Below are positions 8,296-17,432 of a stretch of DNA of 56,327 nt, piece by piece. Positions within the stretch are counted from its first letter, which is position 1; each line of letters starts with the position of its first letter. The stretch is from Lachnospiraceae bacterium (GTDB lineage Bacteria; Bacillota; Clostridia; Lachnospirales; Lachnospiraceae), in the NCBI GenBank assembly GCA_022774705.1, contig JALFLM010000126.1, positions 1 through 56,327 on the forward strand, in the 5' to 3' direction. The notes under the pieces are model-generated. The model was not told where the DNA came from. It saw nothing but the letters and a program-made list of their open reading frames with translations, and ran no database searches. The translations under genes were made by a program, and so were the position numbers.

Positions 8296-8350
8296 ATATA
8301 TTCTTACAGATTATGGACGTAATATATTTTCAGGATGAAAGGGGTATGTC

Positions 8351-9139
8351 ATGAATATTTTAGTTTGCATCAAACAGGTTCCGGCCAGCAGTAAGGTAGA
8401 GGTGGATCCGGTAACAGGTGTGCTGAAAAGAAACGGTGTGGATTCCAAGATGAATCCTTATGATTTATATGCTATTGAAGCAGCTCTTCGAATCAGAGAG
8501 GAGAAGGGCGGCACAATCAGCGTGGTAACCATGGGACCGCCCCAGGCGGCTAAAGTGGTCAGGGAAGCCTATTCCCTCGGTGTTGACCGCGGTGCGATTT
8601 TATCTGACCGCCGGTTTGGCGGTGCAGATGTTCTGGCAACCAGTTATACGATTGCTCAGGGTATTAAGAAAATGGGACCCTTTGATCTGATTCTCTGCGG
8701 CAAGCAGACAACGGACGGCGATACGGCTCAGGTCGGCGCCGAAGTATCAGAGTGGCTTGGAATTCCCAGTGTAGCCAACGTATGCGAGATCCGCGAAGTG
8801 GGAGATGAAAGTATTATTGTTGCCATGGATATGGCGGAGGATGTGGAGATTACGAAAGTACAGTATCCCTGTCTCCTTTCCGTGGACAAGGATATTTTCC
8901 AGCCCCGTCTTCCTTCCTATCTGAAGAAACAGGCCACAAAAGACAGAGAAATCCCGGTGTACAGCCTGGCTGATATGGAAGACCAGGAAGAGATGCATTA
9001 CGGACTCAACGGCTCTCCTACACAGGTACAGCGTATTTTCCCTCCTGAGGTGAATGATTCACAGGAATTCTGGAATGGTAAAGGAGAAGAACTGGCAGAG
9101 CGTTTATTTAATAAGGTAAAAGAACTGAAATTCATCTAA
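8351..9139 (+). CDS. lctB: Electron transfer flavoprotein beta subunit of lactate dehydrogenase complex
   Basis: A 262-residue EtfB. It begins MNILVCIKQVPASSKVEVD and carries the ETF-beta pattern LILCGKQTTDGDTAQVG, which binds the second (bifurcating) flavin or nucleotide. It forms a heterodimer with the next gene product, and the gene order etfB-etfA-dld-permease matches the A. woodii lct locus. In that enzyme, flavin-based electron bifurcation couples exergonic ferredoxin oxidation to endergonic lactate oxidation with NAD+. AAAGGGG precedes the ATG. Assignment as LctB rather than an acyl-CoA dehydrogenase Etf rests on operon context. Confidence 0.9.
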   Translation: MNILVCIKQVPASSKVEVDPVTGVLKRNGVDSKMNPYDLYAIEAALRIREEKGGTISVVTMGPPQAAKVVREAYSLGVDRGAILSDRRFGGADVLATSYTIAQGIKKMGPFDLILCGKQTTDGDTAQVGAEVSEWLGIPSVANVCEIREVGDESIIVAMDMAEDVEITKVQYPCLLSVDKDIFQPRLPSYLKKQATKDREIPVYSLADMEDQEEMHYGLNGSPTQVQRIFPPEVNDSQEFWNGKGEELAERLFNKVKELKFI

Positions 9140-9152
9140 TCAGGAGGTTGTT

Positions 9153-10340
9153 ATGGGAAAATTAATAATTGATCAGAGTAAGATCGAGGATATACAGGCT
9201 CTTATGGACATCTGTCCCTTTGGCGCCATGGAAGAAAAAGACGGAAAACTGGAAATCAATGCAGCCTGCAAGACCTGCAAGCTCTGTGTGAAAAAAGGAC
9301 CCAAAGGTGCGGTAACCTATGTGGAAGATGAAAAGCCTCAGATCGACAAGAGTCTGTGGAACGGAATCGCCGTATATGTGGATCACGTGGATGGGAAGAT
9401 TCATCCGGTGACCATGGAACTCATCGGCAAGGCTAGGGAACTGGCTGCAAAAATCAATCATCCGGTTTATGCGCTGTTTATCGGCAGTCATCTGGAAGGA
9501 AAGAGCGAGGAACTGCTTCATTACGGTGTGGACAAAGTATTTGTTTACGATGATGAAAAGCTGGCCCGTTTTATGATCGAGCCCTATACCGCCGTATTTG
9601 AAGATTTTATCGAAAAACAGAAACCGTCTGCTATTCTGGTCGGTGCAACCACAGTGGGCAGACAGCTGGCTCCCCGTGTTGCAGCACGTATGCACACCGG
9701 TCTGACAGCAGACTGCACTATTCTTGATATGAATGAGAATACTGATCTCGTTCAGATCCGCCCCGCTTTCGGCGGCAATATTATGGCTCAGATCCTGACT
9801 CCCAACAACCGTCCGCAGATGGCAACGGTCCGCTATAAAGTCATGAATGCACCCGAACGCAGCGAAACCGTATCCGGTGAAATCGTTCCCTGTCAGATTG
9901 AGGCGGATAAACTGAAAACCAATATGGAGGTTCTTGATATTATTGAGAAGGAAAAAGAACAGTTTATCGAAAGTGCTGACGTTCTTGTTGTGGCAGGACG
10001 CGGTGTGAAGAAACAGGAAGATCTGGCCATGGTTCAGGAGCTGGCTGATCTGCTGGGCGGCATGTTTGCCTGCACCAGACCGATGGTGGAAGCAGGCTGG
10101 GCAGATGCCAAATGTCAGGTGGGCCTGAGCGGACGTACTGTCAGACCGCGTCTGATCATCACCTGCGGTGTATCCGGTGCGGTTCAGTTCGTGGCCGGAA
10201 TGAAGAATTCCGAGACGATTGTTGCCATCAATTCCGATCCTTCCGCAACGATTTTTGAAACGGCACATTACTGCCTTGTGGGCGATCTGTATGAAATTCT
10301 GCCGAAGCTGATTGAGAAAATCAAAGCAGCAAAAGGCTGA
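9153..10340 (+). CDS. lctC: Electron transfer flavoprotein alpha subunit with N-terminal [4Fe-4S] site
   Basis: A 395-residue EtfA, longer than ordinary EtfA (about 320) because of an N-terminal ferredoxin-like segment. That segment has four cysteines, CPFGA near residue 21 and CKTCKLC around 40-46, enough for one [4Fe-4S] cluster, as in LctC of A. woodii. The C-terminal FAD domain contains [17 protein letters not shown] and [11 protein letters not shown]. It starts 14 bases after lctB behind AGGAGG. It should carry electrons between LctD and ferredoxin/NAD. Confidence 0.92.
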   Translation: MGKLIIDQSKIEDIQALMDICPFGAMEEKDGKLEINAACKTCKLCVKKGPKGAVTYVEDEKPQIDKSLWNGIAVYVDHVDGKIHPVTMELIGKARELAAKINHPVYALFIGSHLEGKSEELLHYGVDKVFVYDDEKLARFMIEPYTAVFEDFIEKQKPSAILVGATTVGRQLAPRVAARMHTGLTADCTILDMNENTDLVQIRPAFGGNIMAQILTPNNRPQMATVRYKVMNAPERSETVSGEIVPCQIEADKLKTNMEVLDIIEKEKEQFIESADVLVVAGRGVKKQEDLAMVQELADLLGGMFACTRPMVEAGWADAKCQVGLSGRTVRPRLIITCGVSGAVQFVAGMKNSETIVAINSDPSATIFETAHYCLVGDLYEILPKLIEKIKAAKG

Positions 10341-10435
10341 TTAATTGGGAAACGAACTGGAAACCGACAGTTATGGAGTATGGAAAGTTTTTTCTATACC
10401 GGAAAACGCGCATGAGAGCGCTGCAGGAGGAGAAT

Positions 10436-11839
10436 ATGAGTAATTATAAAACACTGGATGCTGCTGATATTGCATTTATCAAAAATATAATCAACGACCC
10501 GAAACGGATTCTCTGCGGAGAAGACATCAATGAAGAATACAGCCACGACGAACTGAGTGATACAAAAAGCTGGCCGGATCTGGTAGTCCGCGTACTGTCC
10601 ACGGAAGAAGTATCGAAAATCATGGCCTATGCCTACGAAAATAATATTCCGGTTACGCCCAGAGGAGCCGGTACCGGCCTTGTTGGTTCTTCTGTTCCCA
10701 TGGAACACGGAATCATGCTGGATACCACACTGATGAATCACATTCTGGAGCTGGATCAGGAAAATCTGACCATTACGGTGGAGCCCGGCGTTCTGCTGAT
10801 GGATCTGGCTGCCTATGTGGAAGAACACGATTTCTTCTATCCGCCGGATCCCGGTGAAAAATCTGCTACCATCGGCGGCAATATCAGTACCAATGCCGGC
10901 GGCATGCGTGCCGTAAAGTACGGTGTTACCAGAGACTATGTCCGCGGTCTGGAAGTGGTTCTGCCTGACGGACGTGTGCTGGAACTGGGCGGGAAAATTG
11001 TGAAAAACAGTTCAGGATACGATCTGAAAGATCTGATCATCGGTTCAGAGGGAACGCTCGGCATGGTAACAAAGGCAGTTCTGAAGCTTCTGCCTCTGCC
11101 GAAAAAGACCATCAGCCTGCTGATTCCTTTCCCCACACTCAGTCAGGCCATCAACACAGTTCCGCTGATCATTCAGTCGAAATCGATTCCTACTGCCATT
11201 GAGTTTATGCAGAGAGAGGTTATCATCGATGCGGAAAAATATCTGGGTAAAAAATTCCCCGACAATCAGTCCGATGCCTATCTGCTGCTGAAATTTGACG
11301 GCAGCAGTGAGGAAGAAATTGAAAGAGATTATGACGATGTGGCAAAGATCTGCCTGGAGCAGGGTGCGCTTGATGTGTTGATTTCTGATACGGAAGAGCG
11401 TGACGAATCCATATGGAAGGCAAGAGGTGCGTTCCTGGAAGCAATCAAGGGTTCTACTACCTATATGGATGAGGTGGACTGCGTTGTTCCCCGAAACCGC
11501 ATCAACGAACTGGTGGAATACATTCACTCCCTTGATCAGGAAATTCAGATCCGTATCAAATTATTCGGTCATGCGGGAGACGGCAACCTGCATGTATATA
11601 TTCTCAAGGATGAACTGAGTGATGAGGAGTGGGAAATCCGCATGAATAAAGCCATGGATCTGATCTATGCAAAAGCTCATGAACTGGAGGGAAAGGTTTC
11701 CGGAGAACATGGTATCGGTTTCGCCAAGAAGCCGTATCTGTCCCGTTCTCTGTCAACGGATGCCATAGCGCTGATGCGGGGCATTAAACAGGTATTTGAC
11801 CCGAAGAATCTTCTGAATCCCCATAAGATCTGCCAGTAA
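10436..11839 (+). CDS. lctD: FAD-dependent lactate dehydrogenase (GlcD family)
   Basis: A 467-residue FAD-linked oxidase of the vanillyl-alcohol-oxidase/GlcD family. FAD-binding signatures are [15 protein letters not shown] and [10 protein letters not shown]. The C-terminal substrate domain has [13 protein letters not shown] and [11 protein letters not shown]. It oxidises lactate to pyruvate and passes electrons to LctBC. The frame is open back to 10373, but ATG 10436 ([10 protein letters not shown]) has AGGAGGAG directly upstream and is the conserved start. D- versus L-lactate specificity is not visible. Confidence 0.9.
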   Translation: MSNYKTLDAADIAFIKNIINDPKRILCGEDINEEYSHDELSDTKSWPDLVVRVLSTEEVSKIMAYAYENNIPVTPRGAGTGLVGSSVPMEHGIMLDTTLMNHILELDQENLTITVEPGVLLMDLAAYVEEHDFFYPPDPGEKSATIGGNISTNAGGMRAVKYGVTRDYVRGLEVVLPDGRVLELGGKIVKNSSGYDLKDLIIGSEGTLGMVTKAVLKLLPLPKKTISLLIPFPTLSQAINTVPLIIQSKSIPTAIEFMQREVIIDAEKYLGKKFPDNQSDAYLLLKFDGSSEEEIERDYDDVAKICLEQGALDVLISDTEERDESIWKARGAFLEAIKGSTTYMDEVDCVVPRNRINELVEYIHSLDQEIQIRIKLFGHAGDGNLHVYILKDELSDEEWEIRMNKAMDLIYAKAHELEGKVSGEHGIGFAKKPYLSRSLSTDAIALMRGIKQVFDPKNLLNPHKICQ

Positions 11840-11854
11840 AAGGAGGGATTCTCC

Positions 11855-13381
11855 ATGATGTTTTTAAACTTTCTGCTGGCAATGCTCCCCATCATCTGGC
11901 TGGTGATTGCTCTGAGCGGTTTGAAAATGCCCGGCTATAAAGCATGCGGCATTGCTCTGGTGCTGTCTGTGATTCTGGGACTGACCTTCTGGAAGATGAA
12001 TCCTCTGGATGCGGCCACCGCCTGCCTGGAGGGCTTCCTCATGGCCCTCTGGCCCATCGGCCTGGTTATCGTTGCGGCTGTATTTACGTATAACCTGACG
12101 CTGGAAACAAAGGCTATGGATGTGGTTAAAAAAATGCTGACATCTGTTTCCGGTGATAAACGGGTGCTGGTGCTGATCATTGCCTGGGGCTTTGGCGGAT
12201 TTATGGAAGGAATGGCCGGATTCGGAACGGCAGTCGCCATTCCCGCAGGCATGCTGGTTGGTCTGGGCATGGATCCTGTTTTTGCAGCCTGTGTCTGCCT
12301 GGTGGCCAACGCCACGCCGACGGCTTTCGGTTCTGTAGGAATTCCCACGGTTACGCTGGGAACGGTAACCGGCATGGATTCCGGGATTCTTGCGGCATCT
12401 ACCAGTACACAGCTGGTTCCTCTGATGATTCTGACTCCGTTTATCATGGTTGCCATGTGCGGAAAAGGTCTGAAAGCACTGAAAGGAATGCTTCCTGTTA
12501 CCCTGGTATCCGCTGTTTCCTTTGTGCTTCCCTCCTGGCTTGCTGCTCATTTCATAGGAGCGGAGCTGCCGGATATTCTGGGTTCCATCTGCTGTATGGT
12601 CTGTACCATACTTGCAGCCCGGATTTTCAATAAAACGCCGGATCCGGAATACTGCATCGGAACAGAAGCAGAAGAGGATGTGATTGCCGCTTCACAGGCG
12701 GTAAAGGCATGGATGCCGTTTATCCTGATCTTTATTCTGCTGCTTGCCACCTCCAAACTGGTGGCGCCGGTCAATACATTTTTATCAGCGTTTCAGTCCA
12801 GCGTTCCGGTTTACACGGGAGAGGGAGGAAGCAATATTTCCTTCAGCTGGATCAATACACCGGGTGTATGGATCTTCCTGTCGGCATTTATCGGGGGCGC
12901 TGTGCAGGGAGCAGATATGAAAACCATGCTTACCGTACTGAAAAAGACGCTGATTAATATGTCGAAAACGCTTCTGACCATCCTTTCCGTTATGGGAACG
13001 GCCAAACTGATGGGATACAGCGGGATGATTTCGGATATAGCCGCCATGTTTGTGACGGTTACCGGAAGTTTTTATCCGCTGGTGGCACCGCTCATCGGCG
13101 GAATCGGAACATTTGTGACCGGGTCGGGAACCTCGGCCAGTGTTTTATTCGGCGGTCTTCAGGCAGAAACCGCCCAGACGCTGGGAATTGAAACTGCCTG
13201 GCTGGCTTCAGCCAACACGATGGGAGCCTGTATCGGCAAAATGATCAGCCCCCAGAGCATTGCCATTGCAGTGGGTGCTATCAATCTGCCCGGGTCAGAA
13301 AGCAGAATTCTGAGGACTGCCATCAGATACTGTATACTGTTCCTGGTTATTGCCGGGTTGATTGCCTTTGCAGGAGCCTGA
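11855..13381 (+). CDS. lctE: Lactate permease (LctP family)
   Basis: A 508-residue integral membrane protein of the L-lactate permease family (PF02652), with about 12-14 helices. Signatures are WGFGGFMEGMAGFGTAVAIP and the C-terminal GTFVTGSGTSASVLFGGLQ. It imports lactate by proton or sodium symport for the LctBCD complex. It begins 15 bases after lctD behind AAAGGAGGG; ATG 11855 is followed by a second ATG, either of which could be used. It is the last structural gene before the operon terminator. Confidence 0.92.
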   Translation: MMFLNFLLAMLPIIWLVIALSGLKMPGYKACGIALVLSVILGLTFWKMNPLDAATACLEGFLMALWPIGLVIVAAVFTYNLTLETKAMDVVKKMLTSVSGDKRVLVLIIAWGFGGFMEGMAGFGTAVAIPAGMLVGLGMDPVFAACVCLVANATPTAFGSVGIPTVTLGTVTGMDSGILAASTSTQLVPLMILTPFIMVAMCGKGLKALKGMLPVTLVSAVSFVLPSWLAAHFIGAELPDILGSICCMVCTILAARIFNKTPDPEYCIGTEAEEDVIAASQAVKAWMPFILIFILLLATSKLVAPVNTFLSAFQSSVPVYTGEGGSNISFSWINTPGVWIFLSAFIGGAVQGADMKTMLTVLKKTLINMSKTLLTILSVMGTAKLMGYSGMISDIAAMFVTVTGSFYPLVAPLIGGIGTFVTGSGTSASVLFGGLQAETAQTLGIETAWLASANTMGACIGKMISPQSIAIAVGAINLPGSESRILRTAIRYCILFLVIAGLIAFAGA

Positions 13382-13390
13382 AAACAGATT

Positions 13391-13468
13391 AAAAACTCCG
13401 GCCGCCTGACAAGCCGGTTCTTATCTGATCAGAATAAGAACCGGCTTGTCATGGTCCCCGGAGTTTTT
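13391..13468. terminator. Bidirectional terminator between lctE and lctA
   Basis: AAAAACTCCGG (13391-13401) pairs with CCGGAGTTTTT (13458-13468). Inside, an 18-bp arm TGACAAGCCGGTTCTTAT pairs perfectly around an 8-base loop. T- and A-runs at both ends serve both converging genes. Confidence 0.93.
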
Positions 13469-13472
13469 ATGT

Positions 13473-14150
13473 TTACAGCCCGGATTCCCGGATCAGGCTG
13501 TCCACAATATCGTAATGGGCATTGATTGCATCAATGCCGGACCTCAGATCGTGACCGGCAAGAGCCGATATAATATCATGATGCGCCTGCATGGTCTGCT
13601 TTCTCTTATCATCGGAAAGTGTTCGGAGGCTGTTCTCCACATTGCTCTGGAAAGAATTGGAAAGTGCCCGGCTGGTGCAGGTCATCAGTGTATTGCCGCT
13701 CAGCTCAATCAGCTGAAGATGAAAATGCAGGTCGATGCGTGATTTCTCTTCCTCTTTGCTTTCTTCAAGAAGCTGCAGCGTTTCTTTCAGCTGGTCAACA
13801 TGCTCAGGGCTGATATGAGGAGTAATCTGGGTAAATGCCTGAAGCTCCAGCGCACGGCGCATCTGGCTGATATCCAGCGGCTTCACCTGATTAACCAGTG
13901 ACATCATTTCAAACGATTCTGTAAAAAAGCCGCTGACATCACCGGACAGATAATTGCCGGATCCCTGGCGGCTCTCAATGATTCCCAGACTGCTCAGTGT
14001 GCGCAGTGCTTCCCGGATGGAATTGCGGCTGAATCCCAGCTGTGCGGACATTTCCCGCTCCGTGGGAAGTTTGTTTCCCACCCGGAGACGATCCTGTTGA
14101 ATTTCATTTTTTATGTACTGAACCACATTTAAATAAGCTTTATTCTCCAT
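13473..14150 (-). CDS. lctA: GntR-family (FadR/FCD) transcriptional regulator of lactate genes
   Basis: A 225-residue regulator with an N-terminal winged HTH (KLPTEREMSAQLGFSRNSIREALRTL) and an all-helical FCD effector domain from about residue 85. FCD ligand residues are visible as HFHLQLIELSGN and HHDIISAL. The start at 14150 (MENKAYLNVV) has GAGG six bases upstream, so the open frame to 14192 is not used. It converges on lctE, as expected of the lactate-locus regulator. The TGGT-N3-ACCA operators at 8255-8295 are its likely targets, with lactate as inducer. Confidence 0.85.
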   Translation of the reverse strand: MENKAYLNVVQYIKNEIQQDRLRVGNKLPTEREMSAQLGFSRNSIREALRTLSSLGIIESRQGSGNYLSGDVSGFFTESFEMMSLVNQVKPLDISQMRRALELQAFTQITPHISPEHVDQLKETLQLLEESKEEEKSRIDLHFHLQLIELSGNTLMTCTSRALSNSFQSNVENSLRTLSDDKRKQTMQAHHDIISALAGHDLRSGIDAINAHYDIVDSLIRESGL

Positions 14151-14445
14151 GAAATACCTCGAAAACGGCAGCAGCACGGCGCAGCTCGTCATGTTCTGAT
14201 TGTAATGCCAATATAAAAATACCGAATGCTGCCGAAATTGTTATCCAATTATGAATCATATATCGGGAAAAGTCAAGGAATTGTATCAAAAAACCATGGA
14301 GTTTTGGAGGGAAACCTTTTATAATGCACTGCTGAACAGATATCAATTTTTAATTCGTTTTTAATGGTTTTTCTCCATTATCCTGCTATGATAAAAACAT
14401 AACAAAACGATTACGATCAACCGGATAGAGATAAAGGAGAAATAT

Positions 14446-14874
14446 ATGAACAGTTATTATTCCACAGAAATTGATGAAGCGATTGTTGCGGGCAAACGGG
14501 CTATTACCGCTCTGGATCGTGCGGAATCCGCATTAAGCGGAGCCAGAAGCTTTGGCATCTGGGATATGTTCGGCGGCGGCTTTCTCAGCGGTATGCTGAA
14601 GCACTCCAAGATGAATGAAGCCCAGAGGGAGCTGGAAAATGCCCAGAGGGAGCTGGCCCGTTTCAAAAAGGAACTGGCAGATGTCCAGATGACGGGCATT
14701 ATTAATATCCGCTTTGACGGACTGGTAAAATTCGTCGATCTGTTCTGTGACAATGTACTGATTGATATGATGGTACAGTCACGAATCAAAGACATGCAGA
14801 ATAATCTGAAAGAAACCAGACGGCAGGTTGCGGACACGGTCAGCCGTCTGGAACGATATAAAATGGGAGGCTGA
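14446..14874 (+). CDS. Conserved hypothetical cytoplasmic coiled-coil protein
   Basis: A 142-residue protein with no family I can name. Residues 35-50 hold a glycine-rich stretch, FGIWDMFGGGFLSGMLKH, followed by a long heptad-like helix rich in E, R, K and L (about residues 52-80). A second helix covers the last 30 residues. There is no signal peptide or membrane helix. ATAAAGGAGAA precedes the ATG. It ends 5 bases before a small membrane protein gene, which is probably its partner. Confidence 0.7.
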   Translation: MNSYYSTEIDEAIVAGKRAITALDRAESALSGARSFGIWDMFGGGFLSGMLKHSKMNEAQRELENAQRELARFKKELADVQMTGIINIRFDGLVKFVDLFCDNVLIDMMVQSRIKDMQNNLKETRRQVADTVSRLERYKMGG

Positions 14875-14879
14875 ATAAT

Positions 14880-15107
14880 ATGTTTTCAACAATATTACTG
14901 ATACTTGTGGTTATTATATTTATCATTGCATTTGTTTTCTCAGCAGCGGGTCTGCTGCTGAGAATCCTGTATTTCCTGTGCATCGCACTTCCTTTTTCCA
15001 TACTTCTGGGAGCCCTGGGAATCGTTCTTTGCTGTACGATCATCGGAATTCCCCTTGGACTGGCGTGTTTCAGGGGAGCGGGATCGCTGTTTTTTTCATT
15101 TCTTTAA
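14880..15107 (+). CDS. Small hydrophobic membrane protein
   Basis: A 75-residue, almost entirely hydrophobic protein with two predicted helices (about 2-28 and 30-62). GGGAGG precedes the ATG and overlaps the end of the upstream coiled-coil gene, so the two are translationally linked. No family is recognised; a membrane anchor for its neighbour is a guess. Confidence 0.6.
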   Translation: MFSTILLILVVIIFIIAFVFSAAGLLLRILYFLCIALPFSILLGALGIVLCCTIIGIPLGLACFRGAGSLFFSFL

Positions 15108-15180
15108 TGCAGGGCAGGTTTCAGTCAGTAACATGACAGTTTTTCTGCAGTGCTTTTTCAGATATTACAGAAATAGAACC

Positions 15181-15226
15181 AGACCGGTTTTCATGACCAG
15201 CTTTTAGTGGTCAGCCGGTCTTTTTT
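15181..15226. terminator. Rho-independent terminator
   Basis: AGACCGG and TGACCA pair with TGGTCA and CCGGTC around a short loop, followed by T6 (15221-15226). It ends the 14446-15107 pair and abuts the stop of the converging gene. Confidence 0.88.
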
Positions 15227-15229
15227 GAT

Positions 15230-15742
15230 TTATTTCTGCTTCTCACAGTATTCGGGATAATAATCCAGATAATGCTCCACGATGACCGCTGCGTCACGGA
15301 CCAGATGGGGGCAGGGACGGGAACTGTAATAGGCAGCAGTCCGGTCCTGCGGGCGGGCCTGCGTTTCGGCTTTTTCGATTCCCAGCAGTTCCCGGCAGAT
15401 GATAGTTCCCTGTTTTTCGCGGAAAACATCGGACAGCATGCGTACAGTCCGGTAATTTTCCTCCTTGGCATCGGAATCATCAGGATCTGTATTGCCGTTG
15501 CACAGGCTGACTAACAGTGCCATACCGGAAACGGCACCGCATACCTCGCGCATACGGCCGATACCGCCGCCCAGTGAGCAGGAAAGTTTCAGCGCGGCTT
15601 CACGGGTTATGCCGAAACGGGGAGCGAAAGCAGCAAACACCGACTGACAGCAGTTGAAACCTTCCATAAACAATGCTTCGGCCTGTCTGGTACCGGCAGA
15701 GCTGCGCTTCCAGTTGATATCGTCAAATGTAATTGAAATCAT
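15230..15742 (-). CDS. C_GCAxxG_C_C family protein (redox-associated)
   Basis: A 170-residue cysteine-rich protein matching the C-GCAxxG-C-C family (PF09719). CCQSVFAAF near residue 31, SCSLGGGIGRMREVCGAVSG near 55-75, and a later Cys give the diagnostic spacing. These proteins are often linked to redox or metal cofactor systems, but no reaction is established. ATG 15742 follows AAAGGAA. Confidence 0.85.
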   Translation of the reverse strand: MISITFDDINWKRSSAGTRQAEALFMEGFNCCQSVFAAFAPRFGITREAALKLSCSLGGGIGRMREVCGAVSGMALLVSLCNGNTDPDDSDAKEENYRTVRMLSDVFREKQGTIICRELLGIEKAETQARPQDRTAAYYSSRPCPHLVRDAAVIVEHYLDYYPEYCEKQK

Positions 15743-15864
15743 GGGATCATTCCTTTCTTTTGTATTTAAACTTTATCACATGATTATAAAAGTGTCAATT
15801 AAAAACGGGAAATGATTTTTAATGTATCATATGATAAAACTAAATATGATTTTCTGAATGTGCT

Positions 15865-15897
15865 GTATGTTTCCGAAGTTCTGTTTTTACATAGACT
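15865..15897 (+). promoter_or_regulatory. Candidate sigma-E (mother-cell) promoter of cotJ operon 1
   Basis: CATAGACT (15890-15897) matches the sigma-E -10 consensus CATACANT at seven of eight positions. GTATGTT (15865-15871) lies 17-18 bases upstream and matches five of seven in the -35. The B. subtilis cotJ operon is known to be sigma-E dependent. Confidence 0.45.
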
Positions 15898-15938
15898 AAT
15901 AGGGAAGTGAATATTTTCTGTGAGAAAGGAGAACTGAT

Positions 15939-16208
15939 ATGGAACCAAATCGTTCAAAACGGGAGATGAGCCGGTATCAGCAGGGCCGTGGACCGCAGTC
16001 CCGTTCCGGCGGGGAACGGTATCCTGCGCAGGAGGCATGCGGATGCAGAAATTCTCTTGAGAAAATGGATCAGTATCCGATCGCTATGGCTTACGTGCCC
16101 TGGCAGAAATTCGGAAATACGTATGAACTGGAAAAGGCTTTCCGGACAGGGACGATTTTCCCGGAACTCGATCAGCCGTTTATGAGAGCGAGGTGCAGAG
16201 AGAGATGA
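15939..16208 (+). CDS. cotJA: Spore coat associated protein CotJA (operon 1)
   Basis: An 89-residue protein. A variable, charged N-terminus precedes the CotJA core PIAMAYVPWQKFGNTYELEKAF and GTIFPELDQPF. CotJA helps place the CotJ proteins in the inner spore coat. The ATG has GAAAGGAG upstream. Its stop overlaps the cotJB start (ATGA at 16205-16208), so the two are translationally coupled. The flanking cotJC of this operon is split by the recombinase element. Confidence 0.92.
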   Translation: MEPNRSKREMSRYQQGRGPQSRSGGERYPAQEACGCRNSLEKMDQYPIAMAYVPWQKFGNTYELEKAFRTGTIFPELDQPFMRARCRER

Positions 16209-16492
16209 GAGAGCGGAATGAATTGATGCATCAGATCTGTCTGGTGGGCTTTGCGCTGGATGATGTTGCGCTGTTTCTTGACACACATCCTCAGGATGAA
16301 CAGGCTTTTGCTTATTATGAAACGCTGCAGAAACGGTATATGGAGCTTCGCAGTGAGTATGTGTCCATGTACGGACCGCTGAATAAATATGATGTGAATA
16401 CCGGCAGACCATGCAGCTGCAATGACGGCCGGTACCGCAAGGTTACATGGTCCTGGGGCGAATGCCCCATGCCCTGGGAAGGAGGCTGTTGA
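16205..16492 (+). CDS. cotJB: Spore coat protein CotJB (operon 1)
   Basis: A 95-residue CotJB with the family pattern QICLVGFALDDVALFLDTHP, a central YYETLQKRYMEL helix, YGPLN, and the C-terminal WSWGECPMPWEGGC. ATG 16205 overlaps the cotJA stop; an upstream GTG at 16193 is possible but less likely. The next start, that of split cotJC, follows two bases after the stop. Its paralogue at 17122 shares the same ends. Confidence 0.92.
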   Translation: MRERNELMHQICLVGFALDDVALFLDTHPQDEQAFAYYETLQKRYMELRSEYVSMYGPLNKYDVNTGRPCSCNDGRYRKVTWSWGECPMPWEGGC

Positions 16493-16494
16493 GT

Positions 16495-16920
16495 ATGTGG
16501 GTATATGAAAAACGATTGCAGTATCCGGTCAATATCAAAAATCCCGATCCGCAGATGGCGCAGGTAATCATAACCCAGATGGGTGGTCCCGATGGAGAGC
16601 TGGCTGCTTCCATGCGGTATATCAGCCAGCGTTATGCCATGCCGAACTGTGAGGTGGCGGGGCTTCTGACCGATATCGGTGTATCGGTAACGGTATTGCG
16701 CATCTTCCGTAAATTTACAAATATGATTCACTGTCAAAGATGGCTTTTTTTCAGGAAATACCATTCTTTACAGAGAATGTTATCTTCGAAATCTGTTTTT
16801 GAGCATACTGACCGGAATCGGGGAGATACTGATGGTAAATCCGTAATCTTTTTCAGAGAAAAGAAATTATCAGAGAGAAGGAATTGTTACGGAAGTTTAT
16901 CATTCACCAGCAGGAGGTAG
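16495..16920 (+). CDS. cotJC: cotJC 5' part: CotJC residues 1-62 fused to element sequence
   Basis: From ATG 16495 the first 62 codons (to GGT 16678-16680) are CotJC, collinear with the intact paralogue at 17433 (MWVYEKRLQYPVNIKNPD... GLLTDIG). After the junction the frame reads unrelated, basic sequence for 79 codons and stops at 16918. The break lies just before the metal-binding TEELAH motif, so this product cannot be an active manganese-catalase-type CotJC. The missing 139 codons are at 20929-21348 in the same phase. The fused frame ends 5 bases before the start of cotJA2 and covers its ribosome binding site, which suggests coupled translation into the element's operon. Confidence 0.9.
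   Translation: MWVYEKRLQYPVNIKNPDPQMAQVIITQMGGPDGELAASMRYISQRYAMPNCEVAGLLTDIGVSVTVLRIFRKFTNMIHCQRWLFFRKYHSLQRMLSSKSVFEHTDRNRGDTDGKSVIFFREKKLSERRNCYGSLSFTSRR
16651..16710. other. attL: left recombination junction of the cotJC element
   Basis: Bases to 16680 (GGGCTTCTGACCGATATCGGT) are cotJC. Bases after it (GTATCGGTAACGGTATTGCG) belong to the element. The GGT core at 16678-16680 is shared with attR at 20926-20928, and crossover within it restores the gene. Confidence 0.85.
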
Positions 16921-16925
16921 CAGCA

Positions 16926-17129
16926 ATGAATGAGGCAGCAGCAATGAATTCAGATTACAGAATGAAAAAACCACCGGAAAAGGAAAATGTCCCTTCGTTT
17001 GCAATGGCTTATGTTCCGTATCAGCAGTTCGGTGAAATCTTCAGTCTTTCAGAGGCCATATCGAAGGGTACGATTTTTCCTGAATTGTACAAACCGTTTC
17101 AGAAAGGAGCGTGCAGGAATTATGAATGA
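16926..17129 (+). CDS. cotJA: Spore coat associated protein CotJA (operon 2, element-borne)
   Basis: A 67-residue CotJA with the core FAMAYVPYQQFGEIFSLSEAI and GTIFPELYKPF. It is the paralogue of 15939-16208 but has a shorter N-terminus. ATG 16926 follows AGGAGG at nine bases, and that ribosome binding site lies inside the end of the truncated cotJC frame. It overlaps cotJB2 by 8 bases. No strong mother-cell promoter is seen between attL and this gene, so read-through from the host cotJ promoter may express it. Confidence 0.9.
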   Translation: MNEAAAMNSDYRMKKPPEKENVPSFAMAYVPYQQFGEIFSLSEAISKGTIFPELYKPFQKGACRNYE

Positions 17130-17430
17130 ACGAACAGGAACCATCAGTGAACGAGCAGGAACCACCAGTGAAGGAAGCAAAAGAGAGGAACTGCTTATGC
17201 AGATCCGCAGACTGGGTTTTGTACTGTACGATCTGATTCTTTTTCTGGACACCCATCCGCAGGATGAGGGCGCCATGGCTTTATATGAAGAGCATCTGCA
17301 GAAATATAAGGAAATCACTAAGGAATTTGCAGGTCTGTACGGACCGCTGACAGCATTTGATGAAAATAACGGTAAAGATACATGCTGGTCATGGGGACAG
17401 GCACCCATGCCCTGGGAAGGAGGCTGTTAA
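17122..17430 (+). CDS. cotJB: Spore coat protein CotJB (operon 2, element-borne)
   Basis: A 102-residue CotJB. The N-terminal 20 residues contain a near repeat (ERTGTISERAGTTSEG) absent from the operon-1 copy. The family core follows: QIRRLGFVLYDLILFLDTHP, YGPLTAFDEN and WSWGQAPMPWEGGC. ATG 17122 lies within the end of cotJA2. cotJC2 starts two bases after its stop, the same spacing as in operon 1. Confidence 0.92.
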   Translation: MNERTGTISERAGTTSEGSKREELLMQIRRLGFVLYDLILFLDTHPQDEGAMALYEEHLQKYKEITKEFAGLYGPLTAFDENNGKDTCWSWGQAPMPWEGGC

Positions 17431-17432
17431 CG

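Larger units (their letters stand above)
7932..8350. other. 419-bp AT-rich intergenic control region
   Basis: It separates the divergent HAD phosphatase and lct genes. Bases 7950-8215 are AT-rich with no convincing gene or RNA. The end nearest lctB holds the promoter (8220-8248) and three operators (8255-8295) described separately. Confidence 0.6.

Noticed and set aside
9162-10268. 368-codon minus-strand open frame opposite lctC
   Set aside because: It is a shadow of a clear EtfA gene; its translation is rich in His, Cys and Phe with no family pattern.
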